Both the position numbers and the translations under genes were made by a program. Below are positions 32,233 to 42,936 of a stretch of DNA of 42,936 bases, piece by piece. Source of the DNA: Asaia bogorensis (GTDB taxonomy: Bacteria; Pseudomonadota; Alphaproteobacteria; Acetobacterales; Acetobacteraceae); NCBI GenBank assembly GCA_945897825.1, contig CAMDGX010000033.1:1-42936 (forward strand), given 5' to 3'. Within the stretch, counting starts at the first letter, position 1. The number at the start of each line of letters is the position of its first letter. Below the pieces are notes generated by a model that was given only the letters and a program-made list of their open reading frames with translations, ran no database searches and was not told the DNA's origin.

Positions 32233-33231
32233 TCACTTCGCCAGCCCGGCGGGCAGCTTGAACACGACGTCCTCCTGGGTGACGACCCGCTCCTCCACCG
32301 TCAGCCGGTACCGCTCCCGCAACCGCCCCAGCAGCGCGTCCACCAGCACCTCCGGCGCCGAGGCCCCGGCGGTGATGCCGATCGTCCGCACCCCCTCCAG
32401 CATGTCCCAGTCCAGCGCCGCCGCCGTCGGCAGCAGCAGCGCCCGCCGCGCGCCCGCCCGCTCCGCCACCTCGCGCAGCCGCTGCGAATTGGACGAATTG
32501 GCGCTGCCGATCACCACCACCAGGTCCGAATCCGCCGCGATCGCCTTCACCGCCGCCTGCCGGTTGGTCGTCGCGTAGCAGATGTCCTCCCGCTTCGGCC
32601 CCTGGATCAGCGGAAACCGCGCGCGCAGCGTGGCCACGATCTCGGCGGTGTCGTCCACCGACAGCGTGGTCTGCGTCACGAAGGCCAGCTTCGCCGGATC
32701 CTCCGGCTGAACCGCCAGCGCCTCCTCCACGCTCTGTACCAGCGTCATCGCCCCCGCCGGCAACTGCCCCATGGTGCCGATCACCTCGGGATGGCCGGCA
32801 TGGCCGATCATCAGGATATGGCTGCCGCCATGGCCATGGTGCCGCTCCACCTCGCGATGCACCTTCGATACCAGCGGGCAGGTCGCGTCGAGATAGGTCA
32901 GGTTCCGCCGCTCGGCCTCTGCCGGCACCGCCTTGGGCACGCCATGGGCGGAGAAAACCACCGGCGCGTCCTGCGGCACCTCGTCGAGCTCCTCCACGAA
33001 CACCGCCCCCTGCGCCTCCAGTGCCTCGACCACGGTGCGGTTGTGGACGATCTCGTGGCGCACGAACACCGGCCGGCCGTGCCGGCGCAGCGCCTCCTCC
33101 ACGATCCGGATCGCCCGGTCCACGCCGGCGCAGAAGCCGCGCGGGCCGGCGAGCAGCACGTTGAGCGGCGGAAGCTCCGCCGTGGCCGGCATGCCGGCGG
33201 CTGGGGTGGATTTGTGTTGCATGTTGTCCAT
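32233..33231 (-). CDS. ispH: 4-hydroxy-3-methylbut-2-enyl diphosphate reductase
   Basis: The protein has 332 residues. The three cluster cysteines are C34 ([13 protein letters not shown]), C118 (LDATCPLV) and C218 ([11 protein letters not shown]). Other family motifs are [18 protein letters not shown] and GSANSSNS. It performs the last step of the MEP isoprenoid pathway, using a [4Fe-4S] cluster. The start could also be the ATG at 33222 (MQHKST), which has a weak GGA upstream. It is the first gene of the ispH-thrB-rnhA group. Confidence 0.96.
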   Translation of the reverse strand: MDNMQHKSTPAAGMPATAELPPLNVLLAGPRGFCAGVDRAIRIVEEALRRHGRPVFVRHEIVHNRTVVEALEAQGAVFVEELDEVPQDAPVVFSAHGVPKAVPAEAERRNLTYLDATCPLVSKVHREVERHHGHGGSHILMIGHAGHPEVIGTMGQLPAGAMTLVQSVEEALAVQPEDPAKLAFVTQTTLSVDDTAEIVATLRARFPLIQGPKREDICYATTNRQAAVKAIAADSDLVVVIGSANSSNSQRLREVAERAGARRALLLPTAAALDWDMLEGVRTIGITAGASAPEVLVDALLGRLRERYRLTVEERVVTQEDVVFKLPAGLAK

Positions 33232-33357
33232 CGGGCGGGTCGGCGCCAGTATGCCCGCGCCGCTGGCGGCAAACAATCTGCCCGCGGCGAATGCCGCTCC
33301 GATGCCCGCGGCGGAAGCCGCCCGCCGTGCCTCCCCGCCGCCGACCTGGAGTACCCG

Positions 33358-33897
33358 ATGCCCCGCCTCGCCGCCTCCCTGCGCCGCCTCTCCGGCGCCG
33401 TCCTCGCCGCCGCCCTGCTGGCCGGCTGCGGCAGCAGCGAGCTGCAATACGCGCCCGCCTGCCCCCAGCTCTCCCTGCTGGCCGAAGGGGCGGACCTCAT
33501 CCGCTTCAACGGCCCCGGCCGCGACGTGACCGACCGCGTGCTGGAGGCGCGCATTTCCGGCGTGGATGCCGCCTGCCGCAGCGGCCGCAACGGCGACGTG
33601 CTCGCCACCATCACCGTGCGCGCCGACATGGCGCGCGGCCCCGCCGCCCAGGGCCGCCGCGCGCAGGTGCCCTACTTCGTCGCGGTGATGGACGGCGAGA
33701 CGATCCTTGACCGCCAGGCCTTCGTGCTCGACGGCACCTTCCCCCCCAACGTCGAGAGCATCCGCGCCGCCGGCAGCGAGCTGGAGCTGCGCTTCCCCGG
33801 CACGGCCGGCCGCGGCGCCAGCCGCTACCGGATCATCGTCAGCCTGCAACTCACCGAAGAGGAGCTCGCCCATAACCGCCGCGGCGCCCAGCGCTGA
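33358..33897 (+). CDS. Hypothetical lipoprotein
   Basis: The protein has 179 residues. The signal peptide ends in lipobox LAGC (Cys24), then [26 protein letters not shown]. The mature part has an [19 protein letters not shown] segment with a second Cys pair, a [17 protein letters not shown] strand stretch and a C-terminal [18 protein letters not shown]. It looks like the alphaproteobacterial family of lipoproteins next to ispH, with a likely beta-sandwich. GGAG precedes the ATG. No function is assigned. It is divergent from ispH with 126 bases between them. Confidence 0.88.
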   Translation: MPRLAASLRRLSGAVLAAALLAGCGSSELQYAPACPQLSLLAEGADLIRFNGPGRDVTDRVLEARISGVDAACRSGRNGDVLATITVRADMARGPAAQGRRAQVPYFVAVMDGETILDRQAFVLDGTFPPNVESIRAAGSELELRFPGTAGRGASRYRIIVSLQLTEEELAHNRRGAQR

Positions 33898-34023
33898 CCG
33901 TCGGGGCACGCCCCGCCCCACCGCGCCCGACCGCGGGCGGTGCGGGGCGCGCGTGGTTTCTCATGTGCGAGAAACATCCCAAAATTTCGACATTTTGACA
34001 CATTTTTAAACGGGTCGCGCGAT

Positions 34024-35595
34024 ATGGACGCTGGTCAGTTCCAGGGGTTCGGCAGCGTGCCCATTACCTTTACCAACACCATTTACGGCCCCGGCCGCTG
34101 GGGCGTGATCTACATGTTCCACCATCTCGGCACGGTGGACTTCGTGAGCCCCGACCGCATCGTGCTGAACGGCACGATCAGCGCGATCGGCGACGCGGTC
34201 AGCGTCATCTACAATGACGCGACCTACACCTTCACCGTCACCGGCTACGACAACGCCGGCGCCCTGGTGCTGCAGTTCGACGGCCACCTCTACGTGATCT
34301 CCAACACCGACCTCACCAAGGGCCAAGTGCTCACCCTCAACACCAACGGCCCCGCCGAATACGCCCCGCCCCCCTGCTTCGTCGAAGGCACCCGCCTCCT
34401 CACCCGCAACGGCGAAGTCCCGGTGGAGGCGCTCAAGCCCGGCGACGACGTCGTCGCCGTGCTCGCCGGCCAGCTCCTGCCGGTGATCTGGGTCGGCCGC
34501 CGCGTCGTGGACTGCACGCAGGAGGACCGCCCCGCCGAGATGTGGCCCTTCCGCGTCCGTGCCCACGCCTTCGGCCCCGGCCGGCCGCACCGCGACCTCT
34601 ACCTCTCCCCCGACCACGCCGTGCATGTCGACGGCATGCTGGTGCCCATCCGCTACCTGGAGAACGGCGCCACCATCCTGCGCGAGCGCCGCGACCGCGT
34701 CGCCTACTACCATGTCGAGCTCGCCCGCCACGACATCGTGCTCAGCGAGGGCCTCGGCAGCGAAAGCTACCTCGACACCGGCAACCGCGACGATTTCGTC
34801 CGCCTGCGCCGCGCCCCCGGCGAATCCGCCGCCCAGGCCGAGGAAGCCGCCCGCCAGATCTGGGCCGACCGGGCCTGCCTGAAGCTGGTCACCGAAGGCG
34901 CCGCCCTGCGCACCGTGCGCACCAAGCTGGCTGCCCGCGCCATCGCCCTCGGCCACGCCGCCACCGACGACCCGGGCCTCGTGGTGCGCGCCGGCGGCAT
35001 CGACCACCATGGCGTGTTCGATGGCGAGGCCTGGCACTTCGCCCTCGACTCGCTGTGCGACGATGCCCGCCTGGTCTCGACCGCCTTCGTCCCCGCGGTC
35101 ATCGCGCCCGCCGCCGCCGACCGCCGCTGCCTCGGCGTCGCCGTCACCCGGCTGATGGCCGACGGCCGCATCGTGCCGCTGCACCACCCCGCCTTGGGCT
35201 CCGGCTGGCACCTGCCGGAGCAGGACCTGCGCTGGACCGCCGGCGACGCCGCCCTGCCGCCGGCCCAGCGCCTCTCGGTGGTGATCGCCCCGATCGGCCG
35301 CACCGCGTCGCACCCCCGCCTGGCCCCCACCACCACGTCGCACGCCGCCGTACCCGCCACGGCCCCCACGCCCCCACCGGCCACCACGGCGCTTGAACGC
35401 CAGCCGATGTTCCGCCATACAAGCGGTGTTCGGATCAGTCCGGGCGGAAGAGAGCGGCCATGGGGCGCAGCAATGCCCTTCATACCGCCGCCGAAGGCGC
35501 AACCGGCCCCCGGAAACGCTCAGGCACCCAAGACCGCCCGGAGGCACGGACCTCTGGAAAGCCGGCCAGCATCCCTGGCCGCACCGACGGAGTAA
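34024..35595 (+). CDS. Hint domain protein whose 3' end overlaps a glycine riboswitch
   Basis: The frame gives 523 residues. Residues 1-117 are a small beta-rich domain (ITFTNTIYGPGRWGVIYMF, GTVDFVSPDRIVLNGTI, YNDATYTFTVTGYDNAG). The Hint_2 domain starts at Cys118 (PPPCFVEGTRLLTRNGEV) and continues with VEALKPGDDV, LYLSPDHAVHVDGMLVPIRYLENGATI and SYLDTGNRDDF. The C-terminal part is shared with the Hint protein at 12768. Residues from about 473 on lie over the tandem glycine aptamers and are Pro/Arg/Ala-rich without obvious fold; the TAA is inside aptamer 2. There is no classical signal peptide. The upstream region (33950-34020) is AT-rich and probably holds the promoter. A real stop may have been lost, leaving this tail. 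Confidence 0.82.
   Translation: MDAGQFQGFGSVPITFTNTIYGPGRWGVIYMFHHLGTVDFVSPDRIVLNGTISAIGDAVSVIYNDATYTFTVTGYDNAGALVLQFDGHLYVISNTDLTKGQVLTLNTNGPAEYAPPPCFVEGTRLLTRNGEVPVEALKPGDDVVAVLAGQLLPVIWVGRRVVDCTQEDRPAEMWPFRVRAHAFGPGRPHRDLYLSPDHAVHVDGMLVPIRYLENGATILRERRDRVAYYHVELARHDIVLSEGLGSESYLDTGNRDDFVRLRRAPGESAAQAEEAARQIWADRACLKLVTEGAALRTVRTKLAARAIALGHAATDDPGLVVRAGGIDHHGVFDGEAWHFALDSLCDDARLVSTAFVPAVIAPAAADRRCLGVAVTRLMADGRIVPLHHPALGSGWHLPEQDLRWTAGDAALPPAQRLSVVIAPIGRTASHPRLAPTTTSHAAVPATAPTPPPATTALERQPMFRHTSGVRISPGGRERPWGAAMPFIPPPKAQPAPGNAQAPKTARRHGPLESRPASLAAPTE
35393..35423 (+). promoter_or_regulatory. Possible promoter of the gcv riboswitch-operon
   Basis: TTGAAC (35393-35398) and TACAAG (35418-35423), 19 bases apart, lie inside the Hint frame just before the first aptamer (35440), so a start near 35430 would yield the riboswitch leader. 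The spacing is longer than ideal. Confidence 0.3.
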
Positions 35596-35655
35596 GGCCG
35601 CGGCCCCCTTCGGGGCCCTGTCCGAATCTCTCAGGTCCCGCAGACAGAGGGGGGT
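35440..35655 (+). promoter_or_regulatory. Tandem glycine riboswitch (two aptamers)
   Basis: Aptamer 1 spans 35440-35541: CCGGGCGG (35440-35447) pairs with CCGCCCGG (35534-35541), and inside are GGAAGAGAGC, CCGCCGAAGGCGCAACCGG and GAAACGCTCAGGCA. Aptamer 2 spans about 35549-35653: CCTCTG (35551-35556) pairs with CAGAGG (35645-35650), enclosing GGAAAGCC, ACCGACGGAGTAAGG and GAATCTCTCAGGT. These are the conserved glycine-aptamer elements in their usual order, 50-60 bases before gcvT. Glycine binding normally turns the cleavage system on. Confidence 0.93.
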
Positions 35656-35706
35656 CGCAATCCACCGGCATATCGCCGGCGGGCGACCTGTGTGCGGAGC
35701 GACCCA

Positions 35707-36813
35707 ATGACCGACGACACCCTGCTGACAACGCCGCTGGACGCCCTGCACCGCGAGCTGGGGGGCAAGATGGTCCCCTTCGCCGGCTACTCCATGCCCG
35801 TCCAATACCCCGCCGGCATCCTCACCGAGCACCTGCATTGCCGGGAGAAGGCCGCCCTGTTCGACGTCTCGCACATGGGCCAGGCCAGCATCCGCGGCCC
35901 CGGCGCCGCCGCCGCCCTTGAACTGCTGGTGCCCGGCGACATGCAGGGCCTCGCCCCCTGGCGCCAGAAATACACCCTGCTCACCATGGAGCACGGCGGC
36001 ATCATGGACGACCTGATGGTCGCCAACCTGGGTGACGACCACCTGTTCCTGGTCGTGAACGCCAGCCGCAAGCACATCGACCTGCCGCACATCGCCGCCC
36101 ACCTTCCCGACGGCCTGCGCCTCGAACCCCACGAGGACCGCGCGCTCCTCGCCCTCCAGGGCCCCGCCGCCGCCGCCGTCATGGCCACCCTGGCCCCCGA
36201 GCTCGCCGCCCTGCCCTTCATGGGCGTCGCCGCCGTCACCCTGGCCGGCGCCGCCTGCCTCGCCAGCCGCTCCGGCTACACCGGCGAGGACGGCTTCGAG
36301 ATCTCCATCCCCGCCGACGACGCCGAGGAGGTCGCCCGCCTCCTCCTCGCCCAGCCCGGCGTGATGCCCGCGGGCCTCGGCGCCCGCGATTCCCTGCGCC
36401 TGGAGGCCGGCCTCTGCCTCTATGGCAACGACATCGACGAAACCACCAACCCCGTCGAAGCCGCCCTGATGTGGACCATCCCCAAGCGCCGCCGCGCCGA
36501 GGCCAGCTTCATCGGCGCCGCCCCGATCCTCGCCGCCCTCGCCGCCGGCCCCGCCCGCAAGCGCGTCGGCATCCTGCCCGAGGGCCGCGCCCCCGCCCGC
36601 GGCCACACCCCCATCACCGACGCCGCCGGCACCCCGCTCGGCGAAATCACCTCCGGCGGCTTCGGCCCCAGCTTGGGCGCCCCCTGCGCCATGGGCTACG
36701 TCCGCACCGACCTGTCCGCCCCCGGCACCGCTCTTTCGCTCATGGTCCGCGGCAAGCCCCTGCCCGCCCACGTCGCCGCCACCCCCTTCGTGCCGCACCG
36801 CTACGTGCGCTGA
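35707..36813 (+). CDS. gcvT: Aminomethyltransferase (glycine cleavage T protein)
   Basis: The protein has 368 residues. N-terminal [26 protein letters not shown], then [52 protein letters not shown] and the C-terminal [13 protein letters not shown] are all GcvT hallmarks, including the YTGEDGFEI folate-site stretch. It transfers the methylene group from lipoyl-bound aminomethyl to tetrahydrofolate, releasing ammonia. GGAG lies 9 bases before the ATG; an in-frame GTG at 35692 is less likely. It is the first gene of gcvTHP, controlled by the riboswitch. Confidence 0.97.
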   Translation: MTDDTLLTTPLDALHRELGGKMVPFAGYSMPVQYPAGILTEHLHCREKAALFDVSHMGQASIRGPGAAAALELLVPGDMQGLAPWRQKYTLLTMEHGGIMDDLMVANLGDDHLFLVVNASRKHIDLPHIAAHLPDGLRLEPHEDRALLALQGPAAAAVMATLAPELAALPFMGVAAVTLAGAACLASRSGYTGEDGFEISIPADDAEEVARLLLAQPGVMPAGLGARDSLRLEAGLCLYGNDIDETTNPVEAALMWTIPKRRRAEASFIGAAPILAALAAGPARKRVGILPEGRAPARGHTPITDAAGTPLGEITSGGFGPSLGAPCAMGYVRTDLSAPGTALSLMVRGKPLPAHVAATPFVPHRYVR

Positions 36814-36859
36814 GCCCAACCACACCCATCTGTCCATCGTTACCCAAGGGAATCCCGAC

Positions 36860-37233
36860 ATGACCACCGTGCGCTACACCAAGGAACACGAATGGGTGCG
36901 GCTCGAAGGCGGCGTTGCCGTCGTGGGCATCACCGAGCACGCCCAGGACGCCCTCGGCGACGTGGTCTTCGTCGAACTCCCCGAGCCCGGCCGCGAAGTC
37001 GACGAAGGCGAGGCCATCGCCGTCGTCGAGAGCGTCAAGGCCGCCTCGGACGTCTACGCCCCGCTCGCCGGCCGCATCACCGAATCCAACCAGGCCATCG
37101 TCGAAGACCCCGGCCTGGTGAACCGCGACAGCGCCGGCGAAGGCTGGTTCTTCAAGATGGCCCTCGCCGACGAAGCCGCCTTCAACGCCCTGCTCGACGA
37201 AGCCGCCTACAAGGCCTTCCTGGAGACCCTGTG

Positions 37234-37234
<1 letters not shown>
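36860..37234 (+). CDS. gcvH: Glycine cleavage H protein
   Basis: The protein has 124 residues, the normal size. [34 protein letters not shown] is the standard N-terminal half, and the lipoylated lysine is K60 in [14 protein letters not shown]. It shuttles the aminomethyl and dihydrolipoyl intermediates between the P, T and L proteins. The stop TGA overlaps the ATG of gcvP, so the two are coupled. The L protein (lipoamide dehydrogenase) is not in the window. Confidence 0.98.
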
Positions 37235-40107
<2,873 letters not shown>

Positions 40108-40121
40108 AAGCGAAGGCAAGG

Positions 40122-40140
40122 CCAGGGGCGCTGCCCCTGG
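40122..40140. repeat. Palindromic intergenic repeat (copies 2 and 3)
   Basis: CCAGGGGC-GCT-GCCCCTGG is a perfect 8-bp hairpin starting 15 bases after gcvP; it may help end the gcv transcript. The arms match the element at 792-810. A further single arm with the same upstream flank (AGTAAGGTCCAGGGGC) lies at about 40199-40214, near the start of the decayed region. Confidence 0.6.
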
Positions 40141-40239
40141 ACCCCGCCAAGACAGGCCAAAGCCTGCCGGATATTCAATCTCCATCATGCCTTGAATGAG
40201 TAAGGTCCAGGGGCTTGGACACCGCTTTACCGAACATCA

Positions 40240-40864
40240 TTGTCTGACCCGTAGGAGTTGAGCCTCCCGTTCGGCCCAGGACGCGAGACATGGAGCCCGG
40301 ACACAACCTGCGCCACCGCCTCATGCCAGTTGCCCGGCACTGGCTGCTGCACGTGGTTCAGGGATGGGTACCAGGGCGAGTCTGTTCGGTTGAGTAGCCA
40401 GGGCCATTCGGCGGCATGGTCGAGCAGCAGGAAGGTGCGGCGGCCCGGGGCACCCGCGAGGTAGGTAACGGCGGTGTCCACCGTGACGACGGGATCGAGC
40501 GAGGCGATGATGCGGGCAAGGCGGCGAATGCGTTGAGCGGGATCGGCGGTGTTTGCAGTAGCGGGGCAAATTCGGGCAGCAGGCGGGGGTGCAGATCCGG
40601 GACGTCGAGGCGGTGCTCGTAGTCGGCCCATCCCTCGGGGAAGCGGCCGGCGAGCAGGTGAGCCATGCCACGGTGATACGGCGCGCGGGCGGGAGCCGGG
40701 CTGCGCCGGGCGCCTCGGTGAAGGCGGCCACGGCGTCGTATGGGCAATGCGCATCGACCAGCGCCTTGCCCAGGCCTTACCTGCCATCCTTGAGGGAAGG
40801 GCCGGCGCCGAATGACCTGCTGGAAGTGATGTAGCGTCGGGGCGCTGTCCCGTTGTTGCAGCAA
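40240..40864 (-). pseudogene. Remnant of a TPR / GT9-like glycosyltransferase gene
   Basis: Recognisable pieces occur in different minus-strand frames. A TPR-like stretch GRFPEGWADYEHRLDVPDL is near 40620. A C-terminal GT9-like stretch, IIASLDPVVTVDTAVTYLAG and LLLDHAAEWPWLLNRTDSPWYPS, is at about 40330-40520. The fragments ALVDAHCPYDAV and AAFTEAPGAA near 40720 are in yet another register. The central part of the enzyme is missing and at least two frameshifts are present, so this is a decayed gene. Intact relatives in Acetobacteraceae make large TPR-glycosyltransferases of surface glycans. Confidence 0.65.
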
Positions 40865-40908
40865 GGCGGCACCGAGCAGCAGGAGACGACGCGGGACCGG
40901 TGGCCACT

Positions 40909-41220
40909 GCGCGGGGCATAGAGAGCGTCGTGGCCATGCCAGTCCTGGCCCGGGGGCAGGACGTGGGCAAACTTCCAGAACTGCTGCAGCGTTGCAACGT
41001 GCAGCGTGCCAGCCGAGGCCACCAGCCCCATGCTGTGTTCCAGCATGCGCTCGAAGACGGAGAGCCGGCCATCAGGCCGCAGACCGAGCAGGAAAGGCTT
41101 GCCGGCCTGGTAGGTCGTGACAGCGAGGCTGAGCCGGTGCTCGGCGAGGAAGTTGGGCAGGCGGCCCGCCGGCCCGGCATACAACCAGTGGCAGGAAATC
41201 CGCAAAAGACTGCAGTTCAA
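40909..41220 (-). pseudogene. N-terminal fragment of a TIGR03032 (DUF4915) protein
   Basis: About 104 residues match the start of this family: LPNFLAEHRLSLAVTTYQAGK, LLGLRPDGRLSVFERMLEHSMGLVASAGTLHVATLQQFWKF and LPPGQDWHGHDALYAPR. The conserved sequence ends abruptly at about 40909 and the frame continues into unrelated sequence toward the glycosyltransferase remnant. The intact family is a beta-propeller-like protein of several hundred residues, of unknown function, often beside TPR-glycosyltransferases. A deletion appears to have joined the two genes. Confidence 0.65.
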
Positions 41221-41343
41221 CGCGATATGTTGCGCACACTATCGTTCTTTTGCCATAGTTGGACCGGCACCGTTCTTGCCATGCCCCCTGCCGTCGGCGG
41301 ATTTATGCCAGATCACTGCGGGGGCCAACCGGGAGAGTGGCGC

Positions 41344-42936
41344 ATGGCCGTCGCACCGATCGACCTTGCGGCCATTGCGCTGGGCACTGGCGGGTTCGTG
41401 ATCCATGGGCAGGACGCACATGACGGGTCCGGCTGGTCGGTCGCCTCCGCGGGGGATGTAAATGGCGACGGGTTCGACGACCTGATCATCGGTGCGCGCT
41501 ACGGCGATGCGGCCGGCAATGCAAAGACGGATGCCGGGGACAGCTACGTGGTGTTCGGCACGTCCGGCGGGTTCGGCGCTGCGATCGACCTTGCCTCCTT
41601 TACCACCGGCACCGGCGGCTTCGTGATCCATGGGCAGGACGCCAGCGACCTGTCCGGCTGGTCGGTCGCCTCTGCGGGGGACGTGAACGGCGATGGGTTC
41701 GATGACCTCATCATCGGCGCGCGGTGGGGTGACGCGGCCGGCAACGCGAAGGACCGCGCCGGGGACAGCTACGTGATGTTCGGCAAGTCCGGTGGTTTCG
41801 GTGCTGCGATCAGCCTCGCCACCATCGCTACCGGCACCGGCGGGTTCGTGATCCATGGGCAGGATCCAATTGACCAGTCCGGTATCTCGGTTGCCTCTGC
41901 GGGGGACGTGAACGGCGACGGGTTCGACGACCTGATCATTGGGGCGCCGAGTGGCAGCGCGGCCGGCAACGCGAAGAGCGGTGCCGGTGACAGCTACGTG
42001 GTGTTCGGCAAGTCCGGTGGGTTCAACGCTGCGATCGATCTCTCCAGCGTCGCCGCCGGGTCCGGTGGCTTCGTGATCCATGGGCAGGACGCATTTGGCT
42101 ACTCCGGCAGGTCGGTCGCCTCCGCGGGGGACGTGAACGGCGACGGGTTCGACGACCTGATCATCGGCGCGTATTTCGGCGATGCGGCCGGCAACGCGAA
42201 GACGAATGCCGGGGACAGCTATGTGATCTTCGGCAAGTCCGGCGGGTTCGGCGCTGCGATCGACCTCTCCAGCGTCGCCGCCGGCTCCGGTGGCTTCGTG
42301 ATCCATGGGCAGGATGCGAATGACTGGTCCGGCAGGTCAGTCGCCTCCGCGGGGGACGTGAACGGCGACGGGTTTGACGACCTGATCATCGGCGCGCGCC
42401 AGGGCGATGCGGCCGGCAACGCGAAGACGAACGCCGGGGACAGCTACGTCGTGTTTGGCCAGGCCGGCGGGTTCGGCGCTGCGATCGACCTCGTCACCGT
42501 GGCCGCCGGCACAGGCGGGTTCGTGATCCATGGGCAGGATGGGGGCGACCAGTCCGGCTGGTCGGTCGCCTCTGCGGGGGATGTGAACGGCGACGGGTTT
42601 GACGACCTGATCATCGGGGCGCCGTCTGGTGACGCGGCCGGCAACGCAAAGTCGGTTGCTGGGGACAGCTACGTGGTGTTCGGCAAGTCCGGCGGGTTCG
42701 GCGCTGCGATTGACCTTGCCACCATCGCCGCCGGCACCGGCGGCTTCGTCATCCATGGGCAGGACGCAAGTGACCAGTCCGGCCTCTCGGTCGCCTCTGC
42801 GGGGGACGTGAACGGCGATGGGTTTGACGACCTGATCATCGGTGCGCGCTACGGCGATGCGGCCGGCAACGCGAAGACGGATGCCGGGGACAGCTACGTG
42901 ATCTTCGGCCAGGACTTCCTATCCACCGTCACCCAT
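41344..42936 (+). CDS. Seven-repeat FG-GAP (integrin-alpha-like) beta-propeller protein, 3' truncated by the window
   Basis: At least 531 residues are encoded without a stop. From residue 6 the protein consists of 75-residue repeats: IDL-x5-GTGGFVIHGQD, then SVASAGDVNGDGFDDLIIGA, GDAAGNAK, AGDSYVVFG and SGGFGAA. DVNGDGFDD is the calcium-binding DxNxDGxxD loop of FG-GAP repeats. Seven complete copies are present, after which the pattern breaks (FGQDFLSTVTH), so this would close a seven-bladed propeller before a new C-terminal region. GGGAGAG precedes the ATG. There is no N-terminal signal peptide, so export would need a C-terminal (type I/RTX-like) signal outside the window. A surface adhesin or secreted ligand-binding protein is likely; function is unproven. 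Confidence 0.88.
   Translation, partial: MAVAPIDLAAIALGTGGFVIHGQDAHDGSGWSVASAGDVNGDGFDDLIIGARYGDAAGNAKTDAGDSYVVFGTSGGFGAAIDLASFTTGTGGFVIHGQDASDLSGWSVASAGDVNGDGFDDLIIGARWGDAAGNAKDRAGDSYVMFGKSGGFGAAISLATIATGTGGFVIHGQDPIDQSGISVASAGDVNGDGFDDLIIGAPSGSAAGNAKSGAGDSYVVFGKSGGFNAAIDLSSVAAGSGGFVIHGQDAFGYSGRSVASAGDVNGDGFDDLIIGAYFGDAAGNAKTNAGDSYVIFGKSGGFGAAIDLSSVAAGSGGFVIHGQDANDWSGRSVASAGDVNGDGFDDLIIGARQGDAAGNAKTNAGDSYVVFGQAGGFGAAIDLVTVAAGTGGFVIHGQDGGDQSGWSVASAGDVNGDGFDDLIIGAPSGDAAGNAKSVAGDSYVVFGKSGGFGAAIDLATIAAGTGGFVIHGQDASDQSGLSVASAGDVNGDGFDDLIIGARYGDAAGNAKTDAGDSYVIFGQDFLSTVTH
41359..42909 (+). repeat. Tandem array of seven 225-bp repeats
   Basis: ATCCATGGGCAGGA recurs at 41401, 41626, 41851, 42076, 42301, 42526 and 42751, exactly 225 bp apart each time. 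Most differences between units are third-base or clustered in two variable segments (after GGGCAGGA and around AACGCGAAG). The array lies inside the FG-GAP gene. The strict length and high base identity indicate recent expansion or gene conversion. Confidence 0.95.

Noticed and set aside
34006-36867. Long open frame antisense to the Hint gene, riboswitch and gcvT
   Set aside because: It runs across a Hint gene, a structured RNA and gcvT; composition is repetitive Gly/Ala/Val and no domain is visible.
41239-42306. Minus-strand repetitive open frames over the FG-GAP array
   Set aside because: They are 75-residue periodic shadows of the plus-strand FG-GAP repeats, whose DxNxDGxxD loops identify the real frame.
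41401-42909. CRISPR-like regular repeats
   Set aside because: The 225-bp period, coding content and lack of short repeats with unique spacers show a protein repeat array.

Overview
The window is a high-GC (roughly 70% by eye), densely coded alphaproteobacterial chromosome segment. Two Hint (Hedgehog/intein-type) proteins, a TIGR03032-type remnant, a DUF1491 protein, a one-piece GcvP and the ispH-thrB-rnhA gene order point to Rhodospirillales, most likely Acetobacteraceae. This assignment is an inference from gene content; no rRNA gene is present.

Layout: 1-198 is the 3' end of a SelW-like (Rdx) gene whose CxxU motif contains an in-frame TGA. 930-1907 encodes a ketopantoate reductase-family enzyme. 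2008-6604 is a type VI secretion effector island: PAAR-like tip (DUF4280), VgrG carrying a C-terminal M91/NleD-like metallopeptidase, and two tandem paralogous proteins that are candidate immunity factors. 6547-8867 holds a DUF429-like protein, two translationally spaced cytochrome b561 genes and a small charged protein. 8915-12346 (minus) is an overlapping four-gene operon: substrate-binding protein, phosphoribosyltransferase-HAD fusion, ABC ATPase, permease. 12768-17144 holds a beta-helix/Hint protein, two SDR dehydrogenases, a DUF1491 protein and a GNAT acetyltransferase. 17214-17309 is tRNA-Sec (selC, anticodon TCA), which makes recoding of the SelW TGA credible. 17540-20468 carries an OmpA-family protein, a lipoprotein and Ada.

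20575-29799 is an envelope/exopolysaccharide region. It contains a PEP-CTERM protein behind a near-perfect sigma-54 promoter, then two divergent units: on the minus strand a Wzc/GumC-type copolymerase-autokinase, a Wzy-like polymerase/ligase and two GT4 glycosyltransferases; on the plus strand a BBP2-like outer-membrane barrel and a Wza/GumB-like export lipoprotein. 29815-33897 holds MipA/OmpV, rnhA, thrB, ispH and a lipoprotein. 34024-35595 is a second Hint protein whose reading frame runs into a tandem glycine riboswitch that precedes gcvT-gcvH-gcvP (35707-40107).

The right end holds gene debris (a TPR/GT9-like remnant and a TIGR03032 fragment) beside a palindromic repeat, then a gene with exactly seven 225-bp FG-GAP repeats that runs off the window. 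The main points of interest are the selenocysteine pair (SelW-like TGA gene plus selC), the effector island with duplicated putative immunity genes, the sigma-54-controlled PEP-CTERM gene, the riboswitch/CDS overlap, and the homogenised seven-blade propeller array.
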